Part shown: piece after piece, positions 33,613 to 44,248 of the stretch | Numbering within the stretch: the first letter of the stretch is position 1 | Layout: each line of letters begins with the position of its first letter | Assembly: GCA_024663395.1 (NCBI GenBank) | Contig: JANFAH010000013.1 | Location: forward strand, 1 to 64,000 | Length of the DNA: 64,000 nt | Reading direction: 5' to 3' | Source: Pisolithus tinctorius | Lineage: Eukaryota > Basidiomycota > Agaricomycetes > Boletales > Pisolithaceae | Translations under genes and position numbers: made by a program | The notes under the pieces: generated by a model | Databases searched by the model: none | Seen by the model: the letters and a program-made list of their open reading frames with translations, nothing else | What the model was told of the DNA's origin: nothing

Positions 33613-36600
33613 CTACTCTTCATCTCCATCTTCCTCGTCCTCCCCTCCTTCATCCTCGTCCTCCGATACTTCTAGTCCAGCATCTTTCATGCGTTCCTTA
33701 TCGCGCCTTCGTTTCGTGTTCATCTCATCTAACAACACAAGCAAATCTTCCTGCTCCTTCTCGACACTCTTCCGTCTTGCTTCGGCGACCTGTACGGCGG
33801 CTTCCAGCTCTCCCACATGAGATTTGAGTTCATTCGCCTATGAACGCCGCCGAATACATTACTTAAGGACAACACGGAGATGGAATATACTGCGGACGGC
33901 ATACGCACTTCGGTAACCCCCGCGGACAAATCCTTGAGCTTACTGTTGAGCGCATCGATCTCCTCGGCTTGGGCACGTATCACGTCGCGCAAGGAACTAA
34001 TCAACATCATTGATTCCGCGCTAGGACCTAAGAGGCATAGGGAATACAGCATTAATATGACGGCACGTATGAGAACAGAAATGGGCGGGGAGGCGGGGAC
34101 GTCACGGTGGTACGTTTGGCACTGCGCACGTACTAACCTGATGAAGTGGCTAGGCTGCTTGGATCGGTGCCAAGAGCCCTCTGCACGGCGTCTGCGGTAT
34201 TGATATTATCGTTCGTTCAACGTAAGTGTTTAATGAATTTTCCATGTGCACCAATCAAGGGGCAGGGGCAAGTGACGTAAACCATTCATCAACGGTATTG
34301 AGACAATGGGACAGCACAAACGCACATTGATTCGATTTCCAGAAATCAACGAATGCCCAGTCAAACCATATCTCGCCTTCTTGTTCTTGGGCTCGCCGAT
34401 TACTCGCGAGCGCTCCGGGAGAAGTAGGACATAATAATACCATACACTCGGGTCCAACTGACTTGAAACGGTCGTCCTCCCGGACGCGCGTCATATGTCC
34501 AACCAAGGCATCCACTGTCAAACGACTGATAATGGCATGGATCGTCGATCTAGAAAGGGACAGGAACACAACGATGGGAGCATAAGCATTTATCACGTTC
34601 ATTAAGGGGAAAGGGGGAGCGGGGTGGGAATGGGAATGGGAATGGAGAAGCACAAAAGCATTACTCACCGTGTGATCTCGCCAGGCTCGCGGTTAAACTC
34701 ATAGCACACACCCAAAAGGAATGCACAAAGGCCTGGGACAAGACTCTCCGTTTCTGCCGTTTGATTGATCGGTTCCACCAACTATACGTCGGAGAACAAG
34801 GGCGCCACCGATCACCACATGAGACGAGTAGAACAGGTTAGGCAACGTGTAGATGAATCCTTCGTGATATGATTTCCTGCAGAAGAAATAAACGGACTTA
34901 CTACGCCAAGTCCGCCAGCATCTAGAAACTCCTTAACAGATTTCGCATCTTCCCATAGCCACTGCACTAGAAGGCACAGGTAGCAGACTATGAGTCGGTC
35001 CCACTCTCGGACTTCTCTCTCGTTTGCCGAGTCTACTCGCGAACGTGTGAGGAAACATAGAGAAAGGTTTTCGCTCAGGAGTTGTAGAAGGCTTTGTGGA
35101 GCATCCTCGTCCTCGGGCTCCGTGACATTCACAGGGTCTGGCACGGCATCCGCAGGAACGAAAAATTGCCCCTGAGACTGCTCCACAGACGGACCGGAAA
35201 AGGGAGGCTTGATTGACCGTGCTAATGACTTTGACCTAGAGGAGGAAGAAAGCAGAAACGAAAATAGGAGTGTCGCAAAATGTGTTGTCATGAGGTTTGC
35301 GATGTTCAGAGGGGACGCTGGGGGGAGACAAAGAGCATGCAGCAGCGGCGAAACCGCTGGTGCGTCGGTCGACTCTGTGATGGGTAAGACACGTCTAGCA
35401 GTATTCCTTACCACTTACCTTGCGGGGAGAGCATTCCCTGCACTATTGCCTGTTTAATCTCGTCCTTACGAACGAAATTCTGCGATGCAATGTGTTACGA
35501 GGCAGACGCAGGCGAGAGAATGAACTACATACACCAAAGACCCCCAGCGCTGCTGCCCTCAAATCAAGGGAATCTTTCAAACGTTTGTCGCCATAAAGCC
35601 CATTATACTCCCCGTGTAATCCAAGCTCAACCAGAGCGTCGAGCGCAGACGCAGGTTCTAACCTGTCCCATTCTTCGCCGTTGGTTTCCGGAACGGGCAT
35701 GTACGGTGTCACTATAACATCAGCCAACGGGAACGCGAGGTTGCTGGGGAGTAATTGAAGAGCCTGGTAGCCGTCGGAAGACGATTAGAATTGGCTACGG
35801 AATACGTACTCACCTGCGTCTTCAGGGATGTGGGTGCATTGGACGCCAAAGCAAGCTCTACCAAACACCGTATGAAAACATGAGTTTCCTGACTCTAAGA
35901 AAACACGTAAGGGGAAAATGTAAAACCGAGCCAAGGTGGTACTGACGGTGGTACCCTTTGAACCGATGAGCATTCCCATTATCCCAACCACCAGAGACGC
36001 ATTGTTGGCTTTCTTCGAATCCCAGAATTGCAAGGCAAACTCTTGCGGTGGAGCATCCTGTTGCTGGAGTTTAAAGGGGAAGAGTAGAAAGGAGAATAAC
36101 AAGGCTGGCAATGACGTCCCGCGAAAATAACTCTGAAGGTAGATCGTTGAACACTTACATCAGTCAAGTAGAAAAACACCTGCCTGGTTTGACGAGTTGA
36201 AACGCAATAAGCCGTCGACACAACGAAGTACGTCGTGAACTATCACGTCGCCCTCGATTCCGCCTTCCCGAGTAACAATCTCAAATAACTTTTCAAAAGC
36301 TCCTTCGAAGGCAAGAACCTTTTGGATATCTGGACTCTGTGACATCAAGGAATGGATCGTAGCAATGCTTTCTACAGAAACGTTTGTTAGCATGAATCAC
36401 GTTCGCTTCGCTTCTAGAGACGCCGCGTGCTCAGGATACACGCAAGACCTCGCAAGCAGCACTCAGCACAGAGAATTTGCAACTCACCATTGCGGATAAT
36501 TTCACGTCTGTCATCCACAACCGCTATGATACTCGAAGCAGCATTTGACGCTTTCAAAAAGTGATTCTGTACCACAGTCCGCTTGTTTTGCAAGAGAGTC

Positions 36601-37037
36601 GACAGCAACTGAAGGGTTGAATAGCGAATATAGAACTGCGAGTTGAGAAGTAACTTGAACAACGTGTGCGTAGCCTGCTCGTCCTTAAGGAAATAATCCG
36701 TATGTTTGAAAGATATCTCCCGGTCCTTCTCTTTATCTTTCGCTGTCTCGTCTACCTCACAGAGGTGATGCAACGTCTCGAGCACAGCCCTGCCCGTATC
36801 CGGGTCGACTTCGGCGTCATCTTGAAGGACTTGGATGAGACCTGGAAGCGCCCTGTCTCCAACATCTGCCTTGCAATCCCGAGTGAGACCCTTCAGAGCA
36901 AGGACTGCTGCACGTCTGTCAGCCAGAAGGGTTGAGGGAGACAATCGATCACTGAGTTTCGCGATGATGTCCACGGCCGACTGAGGAGCACCCGTTGGGC
37001 CACGTAGGGCAATGTAAGTCTGCGAAAAGAACTCCAT
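33613..37037 (-). CDS. USO1: USO1/p115 vesicle-tethering factor
   Basis: A minus-strand gene with about ten introns, start MEFFSQTYIALRGPTGAPQS at 37037 and stop at 33613-33615. The armadillo-like head follows the family in order: SDRLSPSTLLADRRAAVLAL and GLIQVLQDDAEVDPDTGRAV, then FKLLLNSQFYIRYSTLQLL, LLTNVSVESIATIHSLM, LRCVDGLLRFNSSNQ and SLVVGIMGMLIGSKG. The end is a short coiled coil (LRDVIRAQAEEIDALNSKL and ELEAAVQVAEARR) and an acidic tail (EDEDEGGEDEEDGDEE). Uso1/p115 tethers ER-derived vesicles to the cis-Golgi. The coiled coil looks shorter than in yeast Uso1, closer to animal p115. Upstream in-frame codons extend further but lack conservation. Confidence 0.88.
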
Positions 37038-37693
37038 CGGTGCTGCCTGGTGCCTTTGGGCTACTGGACACTGATGACCGTTGTCAGCGTGGAGCGGCAC
37101 TAATACCAAGTGGCTTGGTAGCTTACAAACTTTACTGCAACTGAAATGTCGCGTCCGGAAGCACGTGACATGTTCAAACAAATCTAGTCGGACGATAGAT
37201 GTTTTTGCTGAGACATATACGAGCAAAGACATAACAGCATCATTATCCAAGAAGCAATAATGCAGCCAGTAGGTACGTGATCGACTGAACATGGATGTCA
37301 CTGGTGCGTAACCTCCCTTCAGTGAATTGTGCGGTCCTCACCGATGAGTGGTATGGACAGTGTGTTTGGAATTTGCAGAAAGTACTATCTCAAGAACTCG
37401 GAGAATTCGCTTGGCTTTCCCTCTGCGCATTTACATTAGCCGCGTCTTGTGTCTGGTAACATACCTTATGCAACCACTTCGACGGATCGTTCGGTGCAGA
37501 CTTGATGAATCGCCTGTGCTACTCGATAGGCAACGGTCCTAACCGTCCCAAACTTATCCATTTACTAATCAAACACGTGGCGGCTGCGCCTGCCCAGGCC
37601 CACTTATACCGTGCTGAAATCTCGTGGTTCATAGGGCCTTACCACCTATATTCCACTCTCGCCGCCTTCGGGTAATACCTCAACGGTGGTGCA

Positions 37694-39661
37694 ATGAATA
37701 TTCAGAAACCATTCACTGAATTGAGCAAGCCACTGGAAGGTGGGCTCCTGGAAGACGCGGCCAAAGGGCCAACCGAAGCGATGGATTTAAAAGGCGGCTA
37801 CCGTCCATCTTCCGGGTCATTGCAGGAATCCAAGGAAGTAAGTGTTGTCTGGTATTGAAAAATACCAGGTGAATACTGAGTCACAGCCGGCATCTAACAA
37901 CCAGCAGGGGGAGGCGAAATTCGAGGAAATGATTAGGGGTCTCAGCGAGGAGTTTCGCAAACTCAAACTCGAGAATGTCCAGCTGAGAACTTCTACTCAA
38001 GACCTACTGGCAGAAAATGCCACCTTACGGGAAGCGATCCAGCAAGAACAAAAGGAGAACACTGCCCTCCAGCGAGCCCTTCGGAAGGAAGAGGAGGAAA
38101 GGTTGGTTGCACGACGTTTGTTAAACAGGGCACGGGAACGGCAAGAAGTGGTGCGCGTCATGGATCGACAAGCACGGACAGAGACGGATGCTCTAAGACG
38201 TCAATTATCAGCCAAGGAGTTGGAAATCAAAGCGATCAAGAGAGAACTGAACGAAATGGGGCCAGATTCACTCAAGGTTACCGGATTACCGCAAGGATGT
38301 CAAGCCAAGATGGCCACAGAGGGTGACGTCCATTCACTTTTGACAGCCCTCAACACAGAAATCATGGAGACGTGTTTGGCCATTGTCCATTCTGAATCCT
38401 TTGCCTTCGCACGGCAACCTACCAAAAACATCGATGAGGAATGTTTTGATATCATAACTGAACACTTCCCGGAATCTATGATGGGCTGGCTTCGTGAGCA
38501 ACTGAGCAGCATCGATCACTTGGCATTAGAAATAGTGCTGAAGGACGCACTTGTGGCGGTATCATCCTGGGTCATCTCAGAACGGGACCCAGATCTTGCG
38601 GGCATCGAGCCCACAGGTAGGAAAGCACGTTTACTGAAAGCATGACATGGTGCATCTGACTTTCGCTCTCAGAGGTTCGACCTCCTAAGTTCTCTGATGG
38701 TACTACGGATCTATGGGGTTGGCTGGTGCACATCGCTGCCAGGGGCTCTCCATGCAATGCCTTGCGCCACACATTGCAACGGAGCATATCGAAAGTCCTT
38801 ATCTGGACCGTGATGAGATCTGCCGGAGATGTTTCCAATGACACAGTCGTTCATGAATTCAGCCTCAAGACAAGTGAACAGCTGACCACGATCATCGACC
38901 TGGCTTTACGACTCAATGAGATCCTCAGGAGGGGAGGTGCGAAGGAGCTATGGCTACTCCGGGGTGTTCCTGGCGGGGAATTTGACTCCAACATGATGGA
39001 CGACTTTGAAGGTCTTAAAGGGAACAACCAAATAAATGGCACCGTACTCGGTACAACGGCTCTTGGATTGTGCAGAGTTGTCATCCGCCGCGATATATAC
39101 TCCGCCGAACTTCACCTCGATCCACTCATCAAGCCAAAGGTGGTCCTCAGGTCTTTCCTTGACAGTCTGCAGCCAGAGGACGAGGGCGAGGATGAAGATT
39201 TGGACGAGGCCCCAGTGGAAGATTTGGACGAAGAGAACGCGGATGAGGATCTGTCGGATGATGCAGAGGAGGCCTCGGTGGAAGATTTGGACGAGGCTTC
39301 GGTAGAGGACGCGGATGAAGATCTGTCAGATGATGCAGACGAGGCCTCGGTGGAAGATTTGGACGAGGCTTCGGTAGAGGACACGGATGAAGATCTGTCA
39401 GATGATGCGGACGAGGCCTCGGTGGAAGATTTGGACGAGGCTTCGGTAGAGGACGCGGATGAGGATCTGTCGGATGATGCGGACGAGGCCTCGGTGGAAG
39501 ATTTGGACGAGGCTTCGGTAGAGAATGCGGATGAGGATCTGTCGGATGATGCGGACGAGGCCTCGGTGGAAGGTTTGGACGAGGCTTCGGTAGAGGACGC
39601 GGATGAGGCTCTGTCGGATGATGCGGACGAGTACTCGACTGAGGATTGGGGGTATCATTGA
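37694..39661 (+). CDS. Coiled-coil protein with acidic 24-residue repeats
   Basis: Exons 37694-37837, 37887-38616 and 38673-39661 sum to 1863 nt, 620 residues. After a polar start, a long heptad-rich region (FRKLKLENVQLRTSTQDLL, then LREAIQQEQKENTALQRAL) spans roughly residues 65-170. It is followed by a mixed helical domain and a segment RPPKFSDGTTDLWGWLVHIA. The C-terminal 140 residues are extremely acidic. They contain five units of 24 residues of the type EASVEDLDEASVEDADEDL plus SDDAD, ending in TEDWGYH. No family recognised. The second intron model (49 bp) could alternatively end earlier; the frame is kept either way. A structural or nuclear role would be guesswork. Confidence 0.7.
39269..39628 (+). 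repeat. 72-bp coding minisatellite
   Basis: Five tandem 72-bp units encode the 24-residue acidic repeat. Units differ by single bases only (for example GCGGAT/ACGGAT, GATTTG/GGTTTG), which implies recent expansion or homogenisation. The unit is a multiple of three, so copy-number change keeps the frame. Confidence 0.9.
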
Positions 39662-39893
39662 TCCGGGAATTTTTGTAATCTTCACGATTTCATCGCGACT
39701 GTCGACTTCACGTTGTTATTCCTTTTCAGCCTTATGACCCGTCTCTACACCTGTTACACTACTTCTCAAGATTCACACTCTTTGTAGGGCTGTCGTTGAG
39801 GTTGCTCTCGCGTATCTGAATCAGTTCTGCGTCACACGTCTCAATCCAGCGAGAGGCTCTGATGGTATTGCTCCTTAACAGGTAAATCAAACA

Positions 39894-39986
39894 TCTCTGG
39901 TAGTATATCGGATAGTACACCCGCCTGTCATCAGACCATTAAGACTGAGACCGCGGGAGAGCGGGGTTCGACTCCCCGCCAGAGAG
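39894..39986 (+). tRNA. tRNA-Asp(GUC), with intron
   Basis: The acceptor stem TCTCTGG (39894-39900) pairs with CCAGAGA (39979-39985), and G at 39986 is the discriminator. The anticodon arm CCCGC/GCGGG encloses the GTC anticodon at 39927-39929. A 21-nt intron (39931-39951) sits one base after the anticodon. The T arm GCGGG-GTTCGAC-CCCGC provides the B box. A run of six T follows near 39988 as a Pol III terminator. Confidence 0.93.
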
Positions 39987-40403
39987 ATTTTTTAGTCGGA
40001 CGTATCCTATATAGCCCTTGTGCCGACCGAACTTACGAGCCCGTAGTACAACCTTCTTACATAATTCCCTCTGTAGTTTGTTATGTACTGTGGGCGAGTA
40101 CGCGCTTCTCGACATATTGCTAACTGATACTACCACCTAACAGAGTAGATTGTTATCTATTAAGACTCTACGGTATTTGAATTATACATTATCTATATCA
40201 CTACTTATGGATTACTAGCAAGCCTACTGTTCCTCCTATTCAACCAAGCTCTCACTCATAGCCCACCTTCAAGGTGCAGCATCCGTAACAATCAGCACTT
40301 CCCTACCCGCATGCCAGAAGAAGACATGAGGGAGATTCTCTCTTGACGATGATACGAACGTTCCAGACGCTCTACGCCCAGCTCTTCACCCACGTTTGCA
40401 GCA

Positions 40404-42203
40404 TCACAGCGAGGCCCGCATCATAACTCCCGCCACGAGCGCTACATGACCCACCAGCACATCATATAGTGCTTCCGCGAGTTCCCTCGGAGTTTCCTGA
40501 GGTACCTGTTTAAGAGGGGAAACGTACATTAGTCAACGTCATTGCGAGGCGCGAAGGGAGGGGCATTGAGGGGGCAATAGTAACCGAGGTGGGGGGGAAA
40601 TACGAAGGGAGGGACTTACGAGATGGCCCGAGCCAGGGACAACACGGTTGGACCGGACGCGATAGGAGGTGGCCTCAAGGATGTCGGCTCTGGTAGATTT
40701 AGATCTACAAGAAAGATAGGAAAGGGATGACGATCGAACGCACGGCGCAACCAAAAAAAAAAAGCACGCACATGTATTCCTCTGACTCCGCCCACATAAT
40801 ATGCAGCCCGCCCAAAGCCGTGCACATGTGCGTAAGGTGCACAGGTTCGATCGTATGCTGCGAATGTGCGTACAGCGACGATTCCTCCTCCTTGCGAGTC
40901 ATGGACCGCACGTAAAGCCTCGATTTTCTCGTCGCCATGGTCGAATTCGCAGACTCCTCAAGGGACGGGGTTGGCTCAAAGACGTCCTCGAGTGCGTGTT
41001 CCTGCGTAGAAAGCGTGTTAGAGTGATTGTCAAGGCTATGCAGGTGTGGTCCCAAACTATGTGGGATACGGCAACATACCACAAACAAGTCTAGCGCTTG
41101 ATCATCCCAGTTCGACCATAAGGTCTTCCCTCTCGCCTTACCGTTGCCATTTATATTCCTTATATTCCTGTTCACACTCTCGACACTCCGACTTCCGCTC
41201 CCCGTCCATTTCGGACTGCCGTTAATATCGATACCTCTCTGCTTGTCCCGCCCAACCATGGGACTTTTCCCCTGGATACCTAATAACCAACACTTCGCTT
41301 CTGCACGATTTGTCCACTTATCCCGCTTCCCAAGTGCCCCGCGCATGTTTGCGGTGCTGTGTACAACTCGCGGGTCAGTAGAGGACATACCAGGAAACAT
41401 GAGGACCGGCTCGATGAATATGAGAGCGAAGAGGTGTGGGTGGTCGTGGTCGAGGAGCGTGAATGCGTGTGCCCTAGGGTAGGTATTGTGTACGTTACGA
41501 TTGCAGAGATGCGTCGAAGGGAGATGAGTCAGGGATGGAGGGAGATGAGAGAGAAGAGATGGAACATGCCATGGCGTACTGCTTCCTGAATGTGCAATGC
41601 CAACTACTTTATGGCCTCGTAGCTGTGGTATAGAGAGAAAGGCATTCAGATAGCTGGAAAAGTCCATCGTCGCTGTTCATTATCATAGTCAGGGACATGA
41701 TCGACGGTATAGGTGATGACAGAAATGAATACGCGCTGCATTTCCCATCCCAGCCCTCTTTCCGCCCCCTCTCCCGCCGATCCTCGAGATATGTACGGTT
41801 TAAAACCGCACTTTCGCCGTGATTAGGCATGTCGATTGTCCATATTTCTTTAATCATGTTAACATAGCGAGTTCCAGCAGCGTTCAACTGCAAGAGATGC
41901 GCAATCATAGGTTGATAACTCTCCTTGTTTGATTCTGGGGGTTAAGCACATGCGATAAATATGTTCGGAGAGATACGTACGACTAGCCAATCCATGGGTC
42001 AGCACTAACGTCAACCCTTGTTTGCTTTTCGCAACCGGATATCTCAGTGCGGCACAGTACACCGTCACGTCCTCCTTGCCTGGCACCTTGTCTTGCAACG
42101 CGTCTCCAACGCACAGACCAAACGTGGTCCGCAATGAAAAGACGTGCCTCTCGGGAGTGAGATACTTCACTTTATCGACGCTATTCTGGTATGACTGTAT
42201 CAT
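40404..42203 (-). CDS. Alpha/beta-hydrolase (LPX1/AKT2-like), paralog 1
   Basis: A multi-exon minus-strand gene from MIQSYQNSVDKV (42203) to a stop at 40404-40406. Recognisable pieces are LTLVLTHGLAS (oxyanion strand), IKEIWTIDMPNHGESAVLN and DFSSYLNAFL, then the nucleophile elbow VVGIAHSGSS. Next are FTLLDHDHPHLFALIFIEPV, the RRDTWKSREEA-like KRDKWTNRAEAKCWLL and the helical tail EALYDVLVGHVALVAGV. The order matches the family of yeast peroxisomal lipase Lpx1 and fungal AKT2-like hydrolases. No clear C-terminal peroxisome signal is seen (end RASL). Substrate unknown. A close paralog lies at 50766-52502 in the same orientation, on the other side of the transposon pair. Exact exon borders in the middle are less certain. 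Confidence 0.78.
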
Positions 42204-42524
42204 TGGTGACAGCGTCTAGCCGGGAAATTTAAAGTTGTCGTTTGAAAGTCGGGATGGGTGTGCAAGTTGAACGAAGCAAAAGAAAGGAATCCATTAAGTA
42301 TGCCCTATCGTAGGCGCTTCATTGGCCCAACATTGGATGATAAGTAACCCCCGAAGTCTACGAAGCGGTCCAGGAACCGCAGATGAAAAGCGATGCGATG
42401 TTACAGTTATCGTTATGCCCTGCTACGGTGGACCAGAACGATCAGTTTGCCTTCACAAAGGTTAAGGTAGATTTAGGGTGTATGGTGAATGAGGGCAACG
42501 ACCTGCGTCATCGGGATGACGTCT

Positions 42525-42640
42525 TACTACTGCTTCCATTGCGCCCTGATCCGTCTCCGCTGGACACGACAGTGGATGTCCAGACAGCAGATTCGATACA
42601 TAACAGTAGATCGGAAGTGTGTAGCCTGTCTCAACTGACG
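42525..42640 (-). pseudogene. Relic of the DUF4499-type C-terminal exon
   Basis: The minus strand reads an acceptor-like GAGACAG followed by ATHFRST and then LDIHCRVQRRRI to a TAG. It aligns with the last exon of the DUF2470/DUF4499 gene at 59985-60089 (MDIHRRVQRKRIES). The DNA match is strongest over GGACACGAC-GTGGATGTCCA. Nothing else of that gene is visible here, so this is an old fragment next to alpha/beta-hydrolase paralog 1. Confidence 0.45.
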
Positions 42641-44168
42641 GCTATCGATCGCGGAATGCATGTTTTAGCATTGCGGCAGCAGGCCAGTGTTTGCATGCTA
42701 CAAATGTGGGGTTTGAAGTAAGAAATCGTACCTTGTGCCCAGCTACCCACGTGGATGATGGCTTACAGAGGGACCGTGTATACCGGAATTCCATATTCCA
42801 TTACATCAGACCGTTAGGCGTATCGAAGTGATTGAAACCGTCCTCGAGCAAGGTTTCAGGCCTGTCGGAGGCAGTACACGTCCGAGTCGTTCGAGGCTGC
42901 CAACCCTCGAAAAATCTGGCCAGTCCTCTGCCGAAGCTTCAAATGGCACGTAGGTGACACCAAAAACGAAAGAGCTGCCATCCTTTGCGATTTCTTATGT
43001 AATAAAGACTCTTCGATTCCGTCGTTCTTGGCGGTGTCGTATGGATGCTGGGCTCTGGCCAAGCCCACCTGGCTGAAGCTCCAGTTTGGCGTAACGGTTA
43101 ACCCTGGGAGCAGGGACAGTACCATGACGAAGCTGTAGCGCTCAAGCTGCTGTGTCGAGAATGGTCCACCTTGGGCGGCCCATATGCTTCTTGTAACGGA
43201 AGGCTAGTAAGTACTATCTTCGATGCATTGTTCCTCAGCATATTATATTGTTTATCTCCAAGAGTGTGCATCAGAACTTATTTCATTGGGGTGAAAATAC
43301 GAAACGAAACGACACAAGCTAATCTTTAGAGAACACCCCTTTCAAGTGCAACTTGGCCGACGCCCGAGACTCATCTGTAGTTGCACACGCCCCAAACAAC
43401 AACCTACCTCCCTACACATCAGCATCCTCTCCACAGCAGCACGAACAGGGGGTGCGTGCGGTTTTCCAGCAGCGGGGGAATTGGAAGTGCAGAGAGGTTG
43501 ATGAGATGACACATATTCGCAATGCGACCCTTTTTGAACCTCACGTCGCGGTAATTATATTTCAGAGTCATGACCTGGGGGCTTGGGGGGCAGTTACGGC
43601 TTAGCCTTGGCTAGAGCTTGATGGAATGGGATTTCTCCATCACATTTTTGCGAAGGACATCGGTATCCGCGACCGCTCCGCAATATCAAACGCCTCGTGA
43701 CATGTCAAGCAGGTGAGGGCTATGGAACCGGACGATGTCCAGGATGAGCGTAACTTGTTCGCGCGCTTCTTTCTTTTGGGACGTCGGTCCTACCTTGATG
43801 AAGTACCTGCGCCAGGAGAGGGAAAGCGTACAAGAAGGGGGCAGCGTTAGACGCAGCTCGCTTCGAAATTGTCCTCCGACGATACAAGACCCGCCCGCAG
43901 TACAAGCGCTGAACGAATCAAGTCATCGCGGGAGCACGGGTCAAACAAAGGAGAACGTGCCATGCAGCTCTTCCGGCACGCAAGGAAACCGAAGCGCTCT
44001 GCTAAAGCAGAGCCCACCCACTTTCGTGTCATATCGAGCAGCAACAAGCACGATCCTAAAGTAGACTGTAAAGAGCAAGAGAAATCGCTAAGGAAAACCA
44101 CCCATAATGAACGTCTCAGACACGGCGTTGCTAACCAATCTTGAACCTTGTCCTAAAGCCCCTTCCAG
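42641..44168. other. Gene-poor interval left of the transposon pair
   Basis: No complete gene. A plus-strand stretch MEPDDVQDERNLFARFF near 43720 may be an exon of the gene interrupted at 44248, but the splice path could not be traced. Confidence 0.35.
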
Positions 44169-44248
44169 TACATCGCCGTAATCGGGGAATACGCACAGGC
44201 CTCTGAAACAATCACCGATATCACGCCCCTGACGAACGCATGGGCATA

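Noticed and set aside
43735..44144. Overlapping 85-110-codon frames on both strands left of the transposon
   Set aside because: They conflict with each other and show no consistent splice structure. At most part is an exon of interrupted frame A.
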